Assembly (NCBI GenBank): GCA_016197205.1
Contig: JACPWG010000141.1
Span: forward strand, 1 to 64,000
Reading direction: 5' to 3'
DNA length: 64,000 bases
DNA from: Planctomycetota bacterium
GTDB taxonomy: Bacteria > Planctomycetota > MHYJ01 > WSZJ01 > JACPWG01
Below the pieces are notes generated by a model, which was given only the letters and a program-made list of their open reading frames with translations, did not search any database and had not been told where the DNA came from. The translations under genes were made by a program, and so were the position numbers. Shown here one piece after another: positions 18,189 through 26,934 of the stretch (within the stretch, counting starts at the first letter, position 1; each line of letters begins with the position of its first letter).

Positions 18189-18383
18189 TTAGCGGGAGTT
18201 CATCTTCGACTGGACCGCGTTCAGCTTGGTGGTGGACGTGCTGAAGAGCGACTTCACCTTGTCGCCGAAGAGGCCGACCGCGCCGATCAGGAAGATGGCC
18301 ACGAGCGCGACGATGATGATGTACTCGGTCATGCTCGCGCCGGCCTCCCGTCGCGCCATCCGGCCCAGGATTTCAGGCTTCAT
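18189..18383 (-). CDS. Flp/Fap-type type IVb pilin, first of tandem pair
   Basis: A 64-residue prepilin with leader MKPEILGRMARREAG, processing site G/ASMTEY and the helix IIIVALVAIFLIGAVGLFGD. The variable tail (KSLFSTSTTKLNAVQ) differs from that of the neighbour, while the leader-helix junction is nearly identical. AGGAGGAG lies 7-8 nt before the ATG. The pair is probably co-transcribed and needs Tad machinery encoded elsewhere. Confidence 0.87.
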   Translation of the reverse strand: MKPEILGRMARREAGASMTEYIIIVALVAIFLIGAVGLFGDKVKSLFSTSTTKLNAVQSKMNSR

Positions 18384-18492
18384 TCGGATCTCCTCCTGCT
18401 GGCACCGCTTCCCCGCCGCCGGTCGGGCGATCGCATCCCGTACCGGTCGCGGGCATTCGTCATTCTAGCCATCCCCCCGGGGAAATTCAATC

Positions 18493-19206
18493 ATGAAAAT
18501 GCATGCCGCCGTCTTCGACATGGACGGGACGCTCTCGGACTCCAAGGACCAGGCCCTCGAGGCCGCCGTCCTGGGGCTCACCGATTTCTACCGGGAGCTG
18601 GGTCGACCGCCGCGGATTCCTTCCCCAGCGGAGGTCGAGCCGCTGATCGGCATGCCTTCCCTCGATTATTTCCGCGCCCTGGTCCCGAGCGACCTGCACG
18701 TGCACGCCGAGCGGATCCGCGCGCTCGTCGGCGGCTATGAAGTCGCGCACCTCCGCGCCGGCCGGGGGCGTCTCTACCCGGGCGCGCTCGAGCTCCTCGC
18801 CGCGCTTCGCGCACGGGGCTGGGGACTCGCCCTCGTCTCCAATTGCGGCCGCCCCTATTTCGAGGCGAGCCTCGACGGACTTGCGCTGCGCGAGCCCTTC
18901 GACGTCCGGCTCTGCCTGGACGACGGGCCGTCCGGCACGACGAAGACGGACCTCGTACGCGAAGCGCTTCGGCGCCTGGGCAGCTCGACCGGCTCGATCG
19001 TCGGGGACCGGAAGTACGACCTGGAGGCGGGCCGGGCCAACGGCCTTTCCACGATCGCCGTCACCTACGGCTTCGGCCGGCCCGGGGAGCTCGCGACCGC
19101 CGACCACCACGCGGCTTCCCTGGCGGACGTCGGGCGGCTCCTCCTGGGCGGCGCGGGGAATGGGACTCCGCAGGTTTTCGCGGTCGAAAAAAAGACTACA
19201 CTCTAG
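18493..19206 (+). CDS. HAD-superfamily hydrolase (phosphoglycolate-phosphatase-like)
   Basis: A 237-residue HAD phosphatase with motif I FDMDGTLSDS near the start (nucleophile and acid/base Asp), motif II LALVSNCGR, a conserved Lys in TTKTDLVREAL and motif IV VGDRKYDLEAGRANG. The cap region is helical (residues 20-85), as in the Gph/PGP group. The substrate cannot be told from the sequence. A second in-frame ATG at 18499 is possible. It lies 18 nt before the STAS gene, so the two are probably an operon. Confidence 0.82.
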   Translation: MKMHAAVFDMDGTLSDSKDQALEAAVLGLTDFYRELGRPPRIPSPAEVEPLIGMPSLDYFRALVPSDLHVHAERIRALVGGYEVAHLRAGRGRLYPGALELLAALRARGWGLALVSNCGRPYFEASLDGLALREPFDVRLCLDDGPSGTTKTDLVREALRRLGSSTGSIVGDRKYDLEAGRANGLSTIAVTYGFGRPGELATADHHAASLADVGRLLLGGAGNGTPQVFAVEKKTTL

Positions 19207-19224
19207 GGACCTCAAGGGGGCGCC

Positions 19225-20292
19225 ATGCCGAGCCAGGCCGATCTGCTCTTCGCGAAACTCGCCACGCTGAACCGCTACGTCACCGCGGAGCGCGTCGAGG
19301 AAGGCCTCCGCCTCCTCGAGGGCGCCACGCAGCTCGGGCTCCCCATGACGCTCGGGGAAGTCCTGGTCAAGAAGCAGTTCCTCACCCCCGACCAGGGCGC
19401 TTCGGTCACCCGGCTCCGCGACTACCTGCTCGTGCGCAAAGACGATCTGCGGCTGGGCGAACTGGCCGCCTCCGCGCGCATGATCACGGAGGCGCAGCTC
19501 GCCGAGTGCCTCACGCAGCAGGAGAGCGTCTTCAAGAAGAAGCTGCCCTACCCGCGGCTGGCGGACATGCTCGTCGAGCGGAAGCTGGTCACGCTGGACG
19601 CGCTGGAGTCCCTCCGCAAGCAGCAGGAGCGGCTTCAGGCCGCGATGGTAAGGCGGGAGGGAGAGCCCGGGGCAGCGGCCGCGGCGGCGGCTGCCGGCCT
19701 CGGCGGGCCGTCGGGTTCGAGCGGCCCTCAGGCGGGCGGCGGCGGCGCCGGCGCCGGTACCGCGGAGGCCCACGCCGCAAGAACGGGCGAGGCCGGAGTG
19801 CGCAGGCCCGCCACGAAAACAAAGAGTCTCGCTCGACCCGCCCAGACGCAGACGCGCATCCTCGTCATCGGGCCGGAAGAACTGCCGAAGGGGTTGGAGC
19901 GAAGCATGTCCGTCACGGGCTTCAAAGCCTCGCTCCGCGCCGTCCGCCTCGTTCCGAGCAACGCCTCCGTCCAAACCAAGACCCTCGTGGTCATCGATGC
20001 CGACGGCGCGCTGGACGGCTACACCTTCCCCTTCTTCGAGGAATACCTCGAGGAGATCTGCGGCGCGGGCTTCGCCTTCCTCGTCGTGAACTGCGGCCGG
20101 CTCAGCTACCTCTCGAGCGCGGGGATCGGCGTGTTGATCGGCATGACCAAGGAAGTGCGCGAGCGCCACGGCGACCTCCGCCTCAGCGACGTCCCCGAGC
20201 GCATCAAGCAGGTCATCGACCTCATCGGGAGCGAGGTGCTGCGGACGTTCGACTCCGAAGCCGCCGCGGTGAGTTCGTTCAAATACCTGTAG
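19225..20292 (+). CDS. STAS-domain protein with N-terminal GspE-N-like module
   Basis: A 355-residue two-part protein. Residues 1-135 carry helical repeats of the GspE/MshE N-terminal type (MTLGEVLVKKQFLTPDQ, LRLGELAASARMITEAQL, PRLADMLVERKLVTLDAL). A low-complexity Ala/Gly linker follows (about 145-190). The C-terminal part is a STAS anti-anti-sigma domain with LVVNCGRLSYLSSAGIGVLI; a Ser there matches the phosphorylated Ser of SpoIIAA-type antagonists. AAGGGGG precedes the ATG at 19225. I infer a partner-switching regulator; its kinase or phosphatase partner is not beside it. Confidence 0.8.
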   Translation: MPSQADLLFAKLATLNRYVTAERVEEGLRLLEGATQLGLPMTLGEVLVKKQFLTPDQGASVTRLRDYLLVRKDDLRLGELAASARMITEAQLAECLTQQESVFKKKLPYPRLADMLVERKLVTLDALESLRKQQERLQAAMVRREGEPGAAAAAAAAGLGGPSGSSGPQAGGGGAGAGTAEAHAARTGEAGVRRPATKTKSLARPAQTQTRILVIGPEELPKGLERSMSVTGFKASLRAVRLVPSNASVQTKTLVVIDADGALDGYTFPFFEEYLEEICGAGFAFLVVNCGRLSYLSSAGIGVLIGMTKEVRERHGDLRLSDVPERIKQVIDLIGSEVLRTFDSEAAAVSSFKYL

Positions 20293-20476
20293 CGCGCGCG
20301 GCACGCCCACGCGGCGAGCGAGCGCAACGCTTGCGCCCCGAAGCCCCGCAGCGCGAAGGGGGGGAAGCGGGCGGCCGACAGCGCCGAGCCCATGGGGCAG
20401 CCCATGCCGTGGGGCGGTACGCGGGGAGCTGACGATCGTGTAGCGGCGGAGCCACCGACTGGACCGCCGTCTCTCC

Positions 20477-22396
20477 TCACGGCGCGCCTAGCGCCCGCTT
20501 GAAGGCGTGCAGGAAGTCCCGCACGACGGCCTTCTCGGCGCCCGAGGAAGTCACCAGCCGCCCGTCGACCTCCAGCGCCTTCCCGGTGTACCCAGGGGCG
20601 AGGGCCATCGCCTCCTGTCCGGCCTCCTCCGCCGTGGTCACTTTCCGATCGCGCAGGCACGGCTCCGCCTTCAGCAGGGCGAGCGACGCCCGTCCCGCGG
20701 CGCCCACCGCGCGTTTCGCAGCCACGGCCTCACAGAGGAAGGGGGCGAGACCGGCGTCGCTTTCGAACTCCGTCGTCGTCGCCCCGCCCAGCAGCAGCAC
20801 GCCCTCGACGTCCGCGACTTTCAAATCCGCGAGCTTGCGCGCTTCCTCGACCGGCTTCGCGGGCGACCCTCCCGACTCCGCCGGCTTCCCATTTCCCATG
20901 CCCTCGCCTGCCCCGACCCTCACCATCAGCACCTCGACTCCCGCCTCCATCAACCCTTGCAGGACCAGCCCCTCCCACTCGAGCGGCTTGGTCGGCACCA
21001 CCACGGCGACACGCTTCCCGGCCAGCGTGTAGTAGGGCGCGAGCGCGGTCCGGATCGTCCCCTTCCGGCGCGCCACCGAGAGACGAATCGCCTTGCGCCT
21101 CGCGCGAAGCTGGGCGGCCAGCCCCGTCTTGAACGCGGACAGATCCGGGGTCGCGCCCCCCTCCAGCTCCACCAGGATGTCGCCGGGCTGGAGCGCGGCC
21201 TTCGCCGCGGGCAACCCCGGCGCGACACGCGTCACGAGCACGCCGGCCGCCTCCGGCAGGTTGAACCGCAAGCGTGAAAGCGGCACGATCCGCTGGACCG
21301 CGAGCCCGAGCTCCTCGTAGACCAATTGCGGCAGCTCCGCCCCGCGCTCTTCGTCGCCGTCGAGACCCGATGGACGCGGATCGTCCTCCCGCAGTTCCGC
21401 TTCGAGTTCCCGCGGCTCCGCCGTGCCCGTGGAGGACGGCCGCCGCACGCCGAACCGGACCTTGGCGCCCACCTCGCGGGTCACCAGCCCCCAGTGGAAC
21501 CGCAAGAGCTCCGCGCGCGTCCGAGCGGCCACCGGCTTTCCGTCCACCGAGACGATGACGTCCCCGGCCGCGAATCCAAGCCGCTCCGCCTCGGACCCCG
21601 GCACGACGTGGTCCACGAGCACCCCGCCCTCCACGTTGAACGCGCGGGCCAGGTCGTCATAGAGCTCTTCGAGCACCATCGTCGGGACCTCGGCGCGTAC
21701 GAACCGACCGTGCCTGAGAAAGTGCTCCCGCAGGACCATCGCCACGCGGATCGGAATGGCGAAGCCCATGCTCTGCGCGCTGCCGAAGCCGTACGTGTTG
21801 ATGCCGAGCACGTGGCCGTGCTCATCGAGCAGCGGGCCCCCGGAGTTGCCCGGATTGATCGCCGCGTCGGTCTGCAGGATGCTCGTGAACGTTTCGAGGT
21901 CCGTCCGCTCCACCGCGCTCAGGACGCCGCCGGTGAACGTCCGCTTCATCCCCATCGGAGAGCCGAAGGCGTAGCACCGCTGCCCCGTCCGCGCCACGTC
22001 GGAGTCGGCGAACTTGATCGGCACGAGCGGGCGCCTCGGCTCGATCTTGATGAGCGCCACGTCCGGATCGAGACAGTGGCCGATGACGCGCGCCGGGTAC
22101 TTCGTGTCGTCGTAGAGGACGACCGTGATCCGCTTCGCGACCGCCAGCGGGTCCTCGGCGTCGCTCTCCTGCACCACGTGGCCGTTGGTCAGGATGTAGC
22201 CGTCCTCGGTCACGACGAACCCGCTTCCGCCGGCGCGCTCGTGCTGGATGGCGACCACGGAGGGGTCGACCTGCTGGAAGAGGGCCTGGCCCGCCTTGTC
22301 GGTCGGCTCCGCGTCGCGCGCGGGCTCCTGGGCGGCGAGGGCTCCGGCGAGGGCCAGGACCGCCCCCGCGAGGGACGTGGCGGCGAGCGGTCTCAT
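20477..22396 (-). CDS. HtrA-like serine protease, two PDZ domains, DJ-1/PfpI-like C terminus
   Basis: A 639-residue exported protease with signal peptide LAGAVLALAGALAAQEP. The trypsin-like domain has the full triad: H73 (LTNGHVV), D112 (DPDVALIKI) and S185 (GNSGGP). Two PDZ domains follow (GVLVDHVVPGSEAERLG; GVLVTRVAPGLPAAKAA). From about residue 455 a DJ-1/PfpI-type alpha/beta domain begins at GKRVAVVVPTKPLEW and continues to the end; its nucleophile elbow reads VGAAGRAS, with Ala where the Cys is expected, so it may only bind. The ATG at 22396 overlaps the stop of the upstream PDZ gene (ATGA), so translation is coupled. Periplasmic quality control is likely; the fusion is unusual. Confidence 0.85.
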   Translation of the reverse strand: MRPLAATSLAGAVLALAGALAAQEPARDAEPTDKAGQALFQQVDPSVVAIQHERAGGSGFVVTEDGYILTNGHVVQESDAEDPLAVAKRITVVLYDDTKYPARVIGHCLDPDVALIKIEPRRPLVPIKFADSDVARTGQRCYAFGSPMGMKRTFTGGVLSAVERTDLETFTSILQTDAAINPGNSGGPLLDEHGHVLGINTYGFGSAQSMGFAIPIRVAMVLREHFLRHGRFVRAEVPTMVLEELYDDLARAFNVEGGVLVDHVVPGSEAERLGFAAGDVIVSVDGKPVAARTRAELLRFHWGLVTREVGAKVRFGVRRPSSTGTAEPRELEAELREDDPRPSGLDGDEERGAELPQLVYEELGLAVQRIVPLSRLRFNLPEAAGVLVTRVAPGLPAAKAALQPGDILVELEGGATPDLSAFKTGLAAQLRARRKAIRLSVARRKGTIRTALAPYYTLAGKRVAVVVPTKPLEWEGLVLQGLMEAGVEVLMVRVGAGEGMGNGKPAESGGSPAKPVEEARKLADLKVADVEGVLLLGGATTTEFESDAGLAPFLCEAVAAKRAVGAAGRASLALLKAEPCLRDRKVTTAEEAGQEAMALAPGYTGKALEVDGRLVTSSGAEKAVVRDFLHAFKRALGAP

Positions 22397-23874
22397 TTTT
22401 CTTCTCCTTTTCGGGAGTGCTTGAGGGCGAGGTTCAAGGCGACGTGCGTGGTGCGCACGCCCCGCCGCAGCTTGAGCAGGAGGCAGGCCTGGCCGCTCTT
22501 CCGGATCTCGGAGAGCGCCGCGGCGAAGGCCTCCACGGTGGGCGTGGGCCGGCCGCCGAGCGCGACGATGACGTCGTCCTCGTCCAGCAACCCGCGCCCG
22601 AACGTCTGACTCGTGGCGGCGGGGCTCCCTTCGACGACCGACTTGACCAGCACCCCTTCCCGCACGAAGACGTCCTCCTTCGTATGAAACAGGAGGTCCG
22701 TGATCTCCTGGACTTCGATCCCCAGGTCCTCGGCCAGGAGCTCCCGCGGCTTCGGTTTCTGCTCCAGCTTGCACGTGATGCGCTGCCGGTCCGCGCCGCG
22801 CAACACCTCGAGCGCGACCTCACGCCCAACCTCCGGCGCGAGAAGCTTGAAGAATTGCTCGCTCGCGCGCTCGCCGCACCGGTCGATCGGGCAGCCGTCC
22901 ACGCCCACGATGAGATCGGACGACCGGATGCCGGCCTTGTCCGCGGGCGAGCCCTTGCAGACCTCGAGGATCCAGATGGCGGACTTCGGCAGCGACGAGG
23001 CTTCCGCGTAGTCCTCGTTCATCGCCCCGAGCGTGACGCCCAGCCAGGGCTCCCCGTCCTCCCGCGCCGAAATCGTCGCGGTGCCCGGCTCCGCGGCGCC
23101 GCGCGCCAGGTCGTCGAGGCGGCGCCGGATGTCCCGCAGGACCACGCAGTGGGCGCCACCGTCGGCGCGAACCAGAGCGATCGGCACGCCGGCCGCATCC
23201 GCGAGGAAGGCGCCCGGGCTGAGCTCGGCCCCGTTCGAGACCACCAGCTCGTCGACCTCTCCGGGGACGATGCCCCGGACCAGGTGGAGGGACGTGAAGA
23301 GCTGGAAATCCCGCTCCTTCCCCGAGGCGAGCATCGAAACCAGCCACTCTCCACGCTTCGGAAAGCGGGCGGTCCCGAGGGCGAGCGGCGTGTAGGGACC
23401 TGCGGAGGCGGGCAGCTTCAGCATGGAGAAGCGCAGGCGATCGTCCGCCTTGAGCAGATTCGCGGACAGCTCTTTCTCGCCGACCCAGGCGCGGATCCGG
23501 CGCACACGGTCCTTGTCCAGCCTCGCCGGGAAGAGGAATTGCCCGTCCGCGGCCAGGATGAGCCCCGTCCCTCGCACCGCGCGATCGCCGTCCATCTGGA
23601 CCTCGACGTAGACGAGGGTCCTCGCGAAGCGAGCCGCGTTCTCCTCGACGACCTGCGAGAGCGCCTCCAGCACTTGCCGGCCGGAAGGCGCCTGCACGGG
23701 CGGAGGCACCGCGGGGGGCTGGGGCGCCGGAGGGGCCGCCTGGGCGTTGGGAGGGGGCGCCTCGCCCTCCGGGGGCGGCGGGGCGGGGGGCGTGGGCACG
23801 GCGCGGCCGATGGCCGGGGCCCCAAGGAGGAGAAGGATCAAAAGCAGAGAGCGGGCCAGGGACGGCTTTCGCAT
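22393..23874 (-). CDS. HtrA paralogue with lost catalytic triad, PDZ domains
   Basis: A 493-residue exported protein: a signal peptide, then a Pro/Ala-rich stretch (about 25-65), then a trypsin-like fold without active residues. LILAADGQFLFPARL stands where TNGHV is expected, and SPGAFLADAAGVPIAL replaces the GNSGGP region. PDZ domains follow (GVTLGAMNEDYAEA...KGSPADKAGIRSSDLIVGVDG; GVLVKSVVEGSPAA...DEDDVIVALGG). AAGGAG precedes the ATG. It is translationally coupled to the active HtrA gene, so the two products are probably made in fixed ratio and may form mixed complexes, with this one as scaffold or substrate adaptor. That role is inferred. Confidence 0.78.
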   Translation of the reverse strand: MRKPSLARSLLLILLLLGAPAIGRAVPTPPAPPPPEGEAPPPNAQAAPPAPQPPAVPPPVQAPSGRQVLEALSQVVEENAARFARTLVYVEVQMDGDRAVRGTGLILAADGQFLFPARLDKDRVRRIRAWVGEKELSANLLKADDRLRFSMLKLPASAGPYTPLALGTARFPKRGEWLVSMLASGKERDFQLFTSLHLVRGIVPGEVDELVVSNGAELSPGAFLADAAGVPIALVRADGGAHCVVLRDIRRRLDDLARGAAEPGTATISAREDGEPWLGVTLGAMNEDYAEASSLPKSAIWILEVCKGSPADKAGIRSSDLIVGVDGCPIDRCGERASEQFFKLLAPEVGREVALEVLRGADRQRITCKLEQKPKPRELLAEDLGIEVQEITDLLFHTKEDVFVREGVLVKSVVEGSPAATSQTFGRGLLDEDDVIVALGGRPTPTVEAFAAALSEIRKSGQACLLLKLRRGVRTTHVALNLALKHSRKGEEK

Positions 23875-24083
23875 GAGGCTCCTTCCGGTCTGCTTGCGGG
23901 TGGAGGAAGGACGATTCGCAGGCGGGAAATCTACGCGAGGCGGGGGCCTGCGTCAAGGGATCGCGTACGGCGGGGGGGGACGGCGGCGGTCTTGCCCCTT
24001 CGGGGCAGCCCTTTCAAGGTGCTTGTCTCGCCCCGTCGCCCGTCGCAAGTAGGCTGTTCACTTGAGCCTGCGACTTGAGTCTG

Positions 24084-24380
24084 CCTTGTGGTGCAGGGCT
24101 TCCGCCTTCGCGCGCGGCGCTTCGGTGGACGTGTCCGCCCTGCACCCGCACTCGCACGAAACGGCCGAAGTGCCTCCTCGCTTCCCGTCGAGCCGCCGCC
24201 GCACCCAACGGGCTGCGTGATTTCCACCCGAGATGTCCCGCCGGTGCAGGGCAGAAGCCCTGCACCACAAGGGCTCGAGGCCGGCGGAGGCAAGCACCCA
24301 GAAATTCGCCCCGTTCCGCGGTCGAACCGTTGATGCGCTGTTCCGCAAGGGTCGACTCGTTCGCCCACCTCGAAAGGGCT
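24084..24380. repeat. 297-bp element R4, copy 1, with 19-nt inverted arms
   Basis: Arms 24084-24102 and 24254-24272 are exact reverse complements (GTGGTGCAGGGCTTC / GAAGCCCTGCACCAC core). A second hairpin, GGTGCAGGGC-AGAA-GCCCTGCACC, occupies 24243-24266. The element aligns without net length change to 40714-41010; the middle has diverged while the arms and the right end (TCGACTCGTTC-CCC) are conserved. It ends 30 nt beyond the stop of the kinase gene. No reading frame is conserved between the copies. The rest of 23875-24410 shows no gene. Confidence 0.75.
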
Positions 24381-24410
24381 TCCACCTTCGGGGCCACGCC
24401 TCCTCGCCTG

Positions 24411-26519
24411 CTACCGATGCTCCAACTCGAACCACCAGGCCACGCGTCCCGCGCCCCTCACCCGCACCAGGCCGGGCCGCACCCATCGCTCTTCTGACAA
24501 CTTGAGCAGGACCTGCCCTTGGTCCTGGCCTCCCGCGTTTCCCGCCCCGACCGCGACCGACAGCGCTGGATCGTCCTGCATCTGGGCCCACAATTTTGCG
24601 CCCAGTGCCTTCACCTCCGCCCCGCGCTCCGCCAGCTCCGGCCGCCTACGCAACTCTTCCAGCTCGGCGATCGGCTCGGGTGCCGCGGCCAGCAGGAACA
24701 GCTCCTTGCCCACGCTTGGGTCGGCGGTGAAGTACCGGACCTCGCGGGCGCCGGCCGGCGTTCGCACCAGCGGCGGCACGAAAATCGCCCCCGTTTGCGG
24801 TCGCTGCGGGTTCCGCTCCGGCGGGCCCGCGACCTTCCCTTCGGTGAGTTCCTGCGCGTAGAGCTGCTCGAAGACGTCGGGATACAGGCAAACAGCCTTG
24901 CCGTCCGTGTCGATGTTGAAAAGGTAGACGTGGAGCGGGGCGTCGCTCTGGATCGCCAGGCGCAGGCCCTCCCCCGCGCGAATCTCTTCCGCCTGGAAGC
25001 GTAAGGCCCCGACGGATGGCACCCGCTCTCCCTGCGTCAGCTCCCTCGTGAAGCCGCGGGAGGCCGCGCGATGAATGGCCACGGCCGCGCCGGCGAGCGT
25101 CGGCGACGCCCGCGGGACCGTGGGCCGTTGCCCAGGCGCGGCGCCGTGTCCCGAGTCCTTCAGCTCCGGACGGGCGCCCTCGTGCACCGCCGCCGGGGGG
25201 TTCGACGCAGGCTGGAGCGCCCACAGCAGGAGGGCCGTGCCCAACGCGGTGGAAACCACGCCGATCACCGCCTGCCGATGCCGTTCGTGCACGATCGCCG
25301 CCGTCGCCGCGACCGCGGTCCGGGGCGACTCGGGGTTCCGTCCGCCGCGGGCGGGAGCCGCGGCCCCGACGAGCCCCTCGAGCGCCGCCACCACCTCGTC
25401 CGCGGCGGCCGGCCGCCGCCCCGGCTCCTTCTCGAGCAGGCGTCGCAGCAGCGCATCCAGCTCCGCGGGCACGTCCGGGGTCAGCGTCGCCAGCGACGGC
25501 GCCGGTTCCGTGATATGCTTGAACATGATCGCGGTCGCCGAGCTGCCCGAGAAGGGCGGCCGTCCGCTCAACGTTTGGAACAGCGTCGCGCCAAGCGCGT
25601 ACAAGTCCGACCGGCCATCGACGCCTTTCCCCTCCCACTGCTCCGGCGGCATGTACATCGCCGTCCCCATCCCCTGCCCGGTCGCCGACAGGTTCAGTGA
25701 AGTGGAGGCGTCCCGGACCAGGCCGAAGTCCCCGAGCTTCACCGCCCCGTTTTTCCCGAGGAACACATTGTCCGGCTTGACATCCCTGTGCACCAGCCCT
25801 TGCCGGTGCGCTTCCCCCAGGGCTTTCGCCACCTGGATGCCGATGCGCGCGGACTCCGCCACCGACAGCTTCCCGTCCCGCTTCAAGCGGGCGGAGAGCG
25901 ATTCCCCTTCGACATACTCCATGACGAGGAAATGAACGCCCGCGTCCTGGCCGAAAAAATGCACTTGCACGATGTTCGGGTGCACCAGGCGACCGGCCCC
26001 CTGGGCCTCGCGCTTGAAGCGCTCGACCGACTCGGCGTTCTGCGTCACGTTGGGCGGCAGGAGCTTGATCGCCACGGGCCGCTTCAGGGAGAGCTGCTCC
26101 CCCAGGTACACAGCGCCCATCCCACCCTGGCCCAGCAGACGGTCGAGGCGGAATTCCCCCCCGAGAATCGTGGAGGTCGGCGCGGGCGACGACTTGAGCG
26201 TCGCGCCTGCGCCTTCCACCGCCTGCGGAAGCCACGTGGTCATGCCCGGCGGGGGGGGCGAGCCGCCCGCCGCGGCCGCGACTCCCGCGGGGCCGCCGAC
26301 GTCCCCGGCCGCGCTCAGCGCCGCGACCGCGCGCCGGAGCTCCGCCACCTGAGCTTCGGACAGAAGGTTGCCCGAGCAAATCGCGGAGGCGAGGTCAGGG
26401 GCAGGCAAGTTCGCCCGCTGCACGGCCCGCGCCTGCTCAAGCTGCTCGGGAGTCAAAATGCGCCTGGCCAGCAGTTCGCGCGCGAGGGATTCGTCCAGGC
26501 ACGACTGTTCAACCGTCAT
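24411..26519 (-). CDS. Transmembrane Ser/Thr protein kinase with DUF4384-like sensor part
   Basis: A 702-residue kinase. Residues 5-70 are a GspE-N-like helical module (LLARRILTPEQLEQA, AICSGNLLSEAQV). The kinase domain (about 120-385) is complete: GQGGMGAVYLG, AIKLLPP, HRDVKPDN, GDFGLVRD, MPPEQW. One membrane segment near 415-435 (VIGVVSTALGTALLLWAL) is followed by an extracytoplasmic DUF4384-like domain (LRLAIQSDAPLHVYLFNIDTDGKAVCLYP). That domain in other proteins accompanies kinases and caspase-like proteins. The ATG at 26519 is preferred to a TTG at 26537; no strong ribosome site is visible. Confidence 0.85.
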   Translation of the reverse strand: MTVEQSCLDESLARELLARRILTPEQLEQARAVQRANLPAPDLASAICSGNLLSEAQVAELRRAVAALSAAGDVGGPAGVAAAAGGSPPPPGMTTWLPQAVEGAGATLKSSPAPTSTILGGEFRLDRLLGQGGMGAVYLGEQLSLKRPVAIKLLPPNVTQNAESVERFKREAQGAGRLVHPNIVQVHFFGQDAGVHFLVMEYVEGESLSARLKRDGKLSVAESARIGIQVAKALGEAHRQGLVHRDVKPDNVFLGKNGAVKLGDFGLVRDASTSLNLSATGQGMGTAMYMPPEQWEGKGVDGRSDLYALGATLFQTLSGRPPFSGSSATAIMFKHITEPAPSLATLTPDVPAELDALLRRLLEKEPGRRPAAADEVVAALEGLVGAAAPARGGRNPESPRTAVAATAAIVHERHRQAVIGVVSTALGTALLLWALQPASNPPAAVHEGARPELKDSGHGAAPGQRPTVPRASPTLAGAAVAIHRAASRGFTRELTQGERVPSVGALRFQAEEIRAGEGLRLAIQSDAPLHVYLFNIDTDGKAVCLYPDVFEQLYAQELTEGKVAGPPERNPQRPQTGAIFVPPLVRTPAGAREVRYFTADPSVGKELFLLAAAPEPIAELEELRRRPELAERGAEVKALGAKLWAQMQDDPALSVAVGAGNAGGQDQGQVLLKLSEERWVRPGLVRVRGAGRVAWWFELEHR

Positions 26520-26934
26520 GGCATAGCGCCCGCGCAAGAATTACTTTACATATTCGTGGATCGACCGATGCCTGGGGGCGCGGGCCTCCGGCCCGCGCCG
26601 CGCGCCCCCGTGGGCCGCGCCCCCAGGAGCCTCGAGGACTGAGTCTGCACAGTTATTTTTGCGCGGGCGCATACTCCAACGCAGCGGCCGCACCGCCACT
26701 GGATGGGGACGCTCTCCGGCAGCCTCCAGAGGCCGCACCGCCCTGGCCTGCCCAGGCAGGCGTCGTCCGCGACGGCTCACCCGGGAGGCACGGCAGCGCA
26801 AGCCCCCCCCGGGACCCGGGCCCTCTCCACTTCGCGTGTGGAGAGGGCCGGACTCTTCTTGCCTCCCGTGCCACGCTTGCTGCCCTGGCACGAGCGCCGC
26901 TGCCCAGCACGCTTCGCCCGAGAGGGCGACGCTT
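26520..26934. other. Intergenic region between kinase and thioredoxin-like gene
   Basis: About 415 bp without a supported gene. It holds the inverted R2 fragment at 26567-26597. No terminator with a T-run was found after the thioredoxin-like gene. Confidence 0.45.
26567..26597. repeat. R2 fragment, inverted
   Basis: 31 nt that are the exact reverse complement of part of R2 copy B (about 12572-12602), built around GGGCCTCCGGCCCG. Confidence 0.6.
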
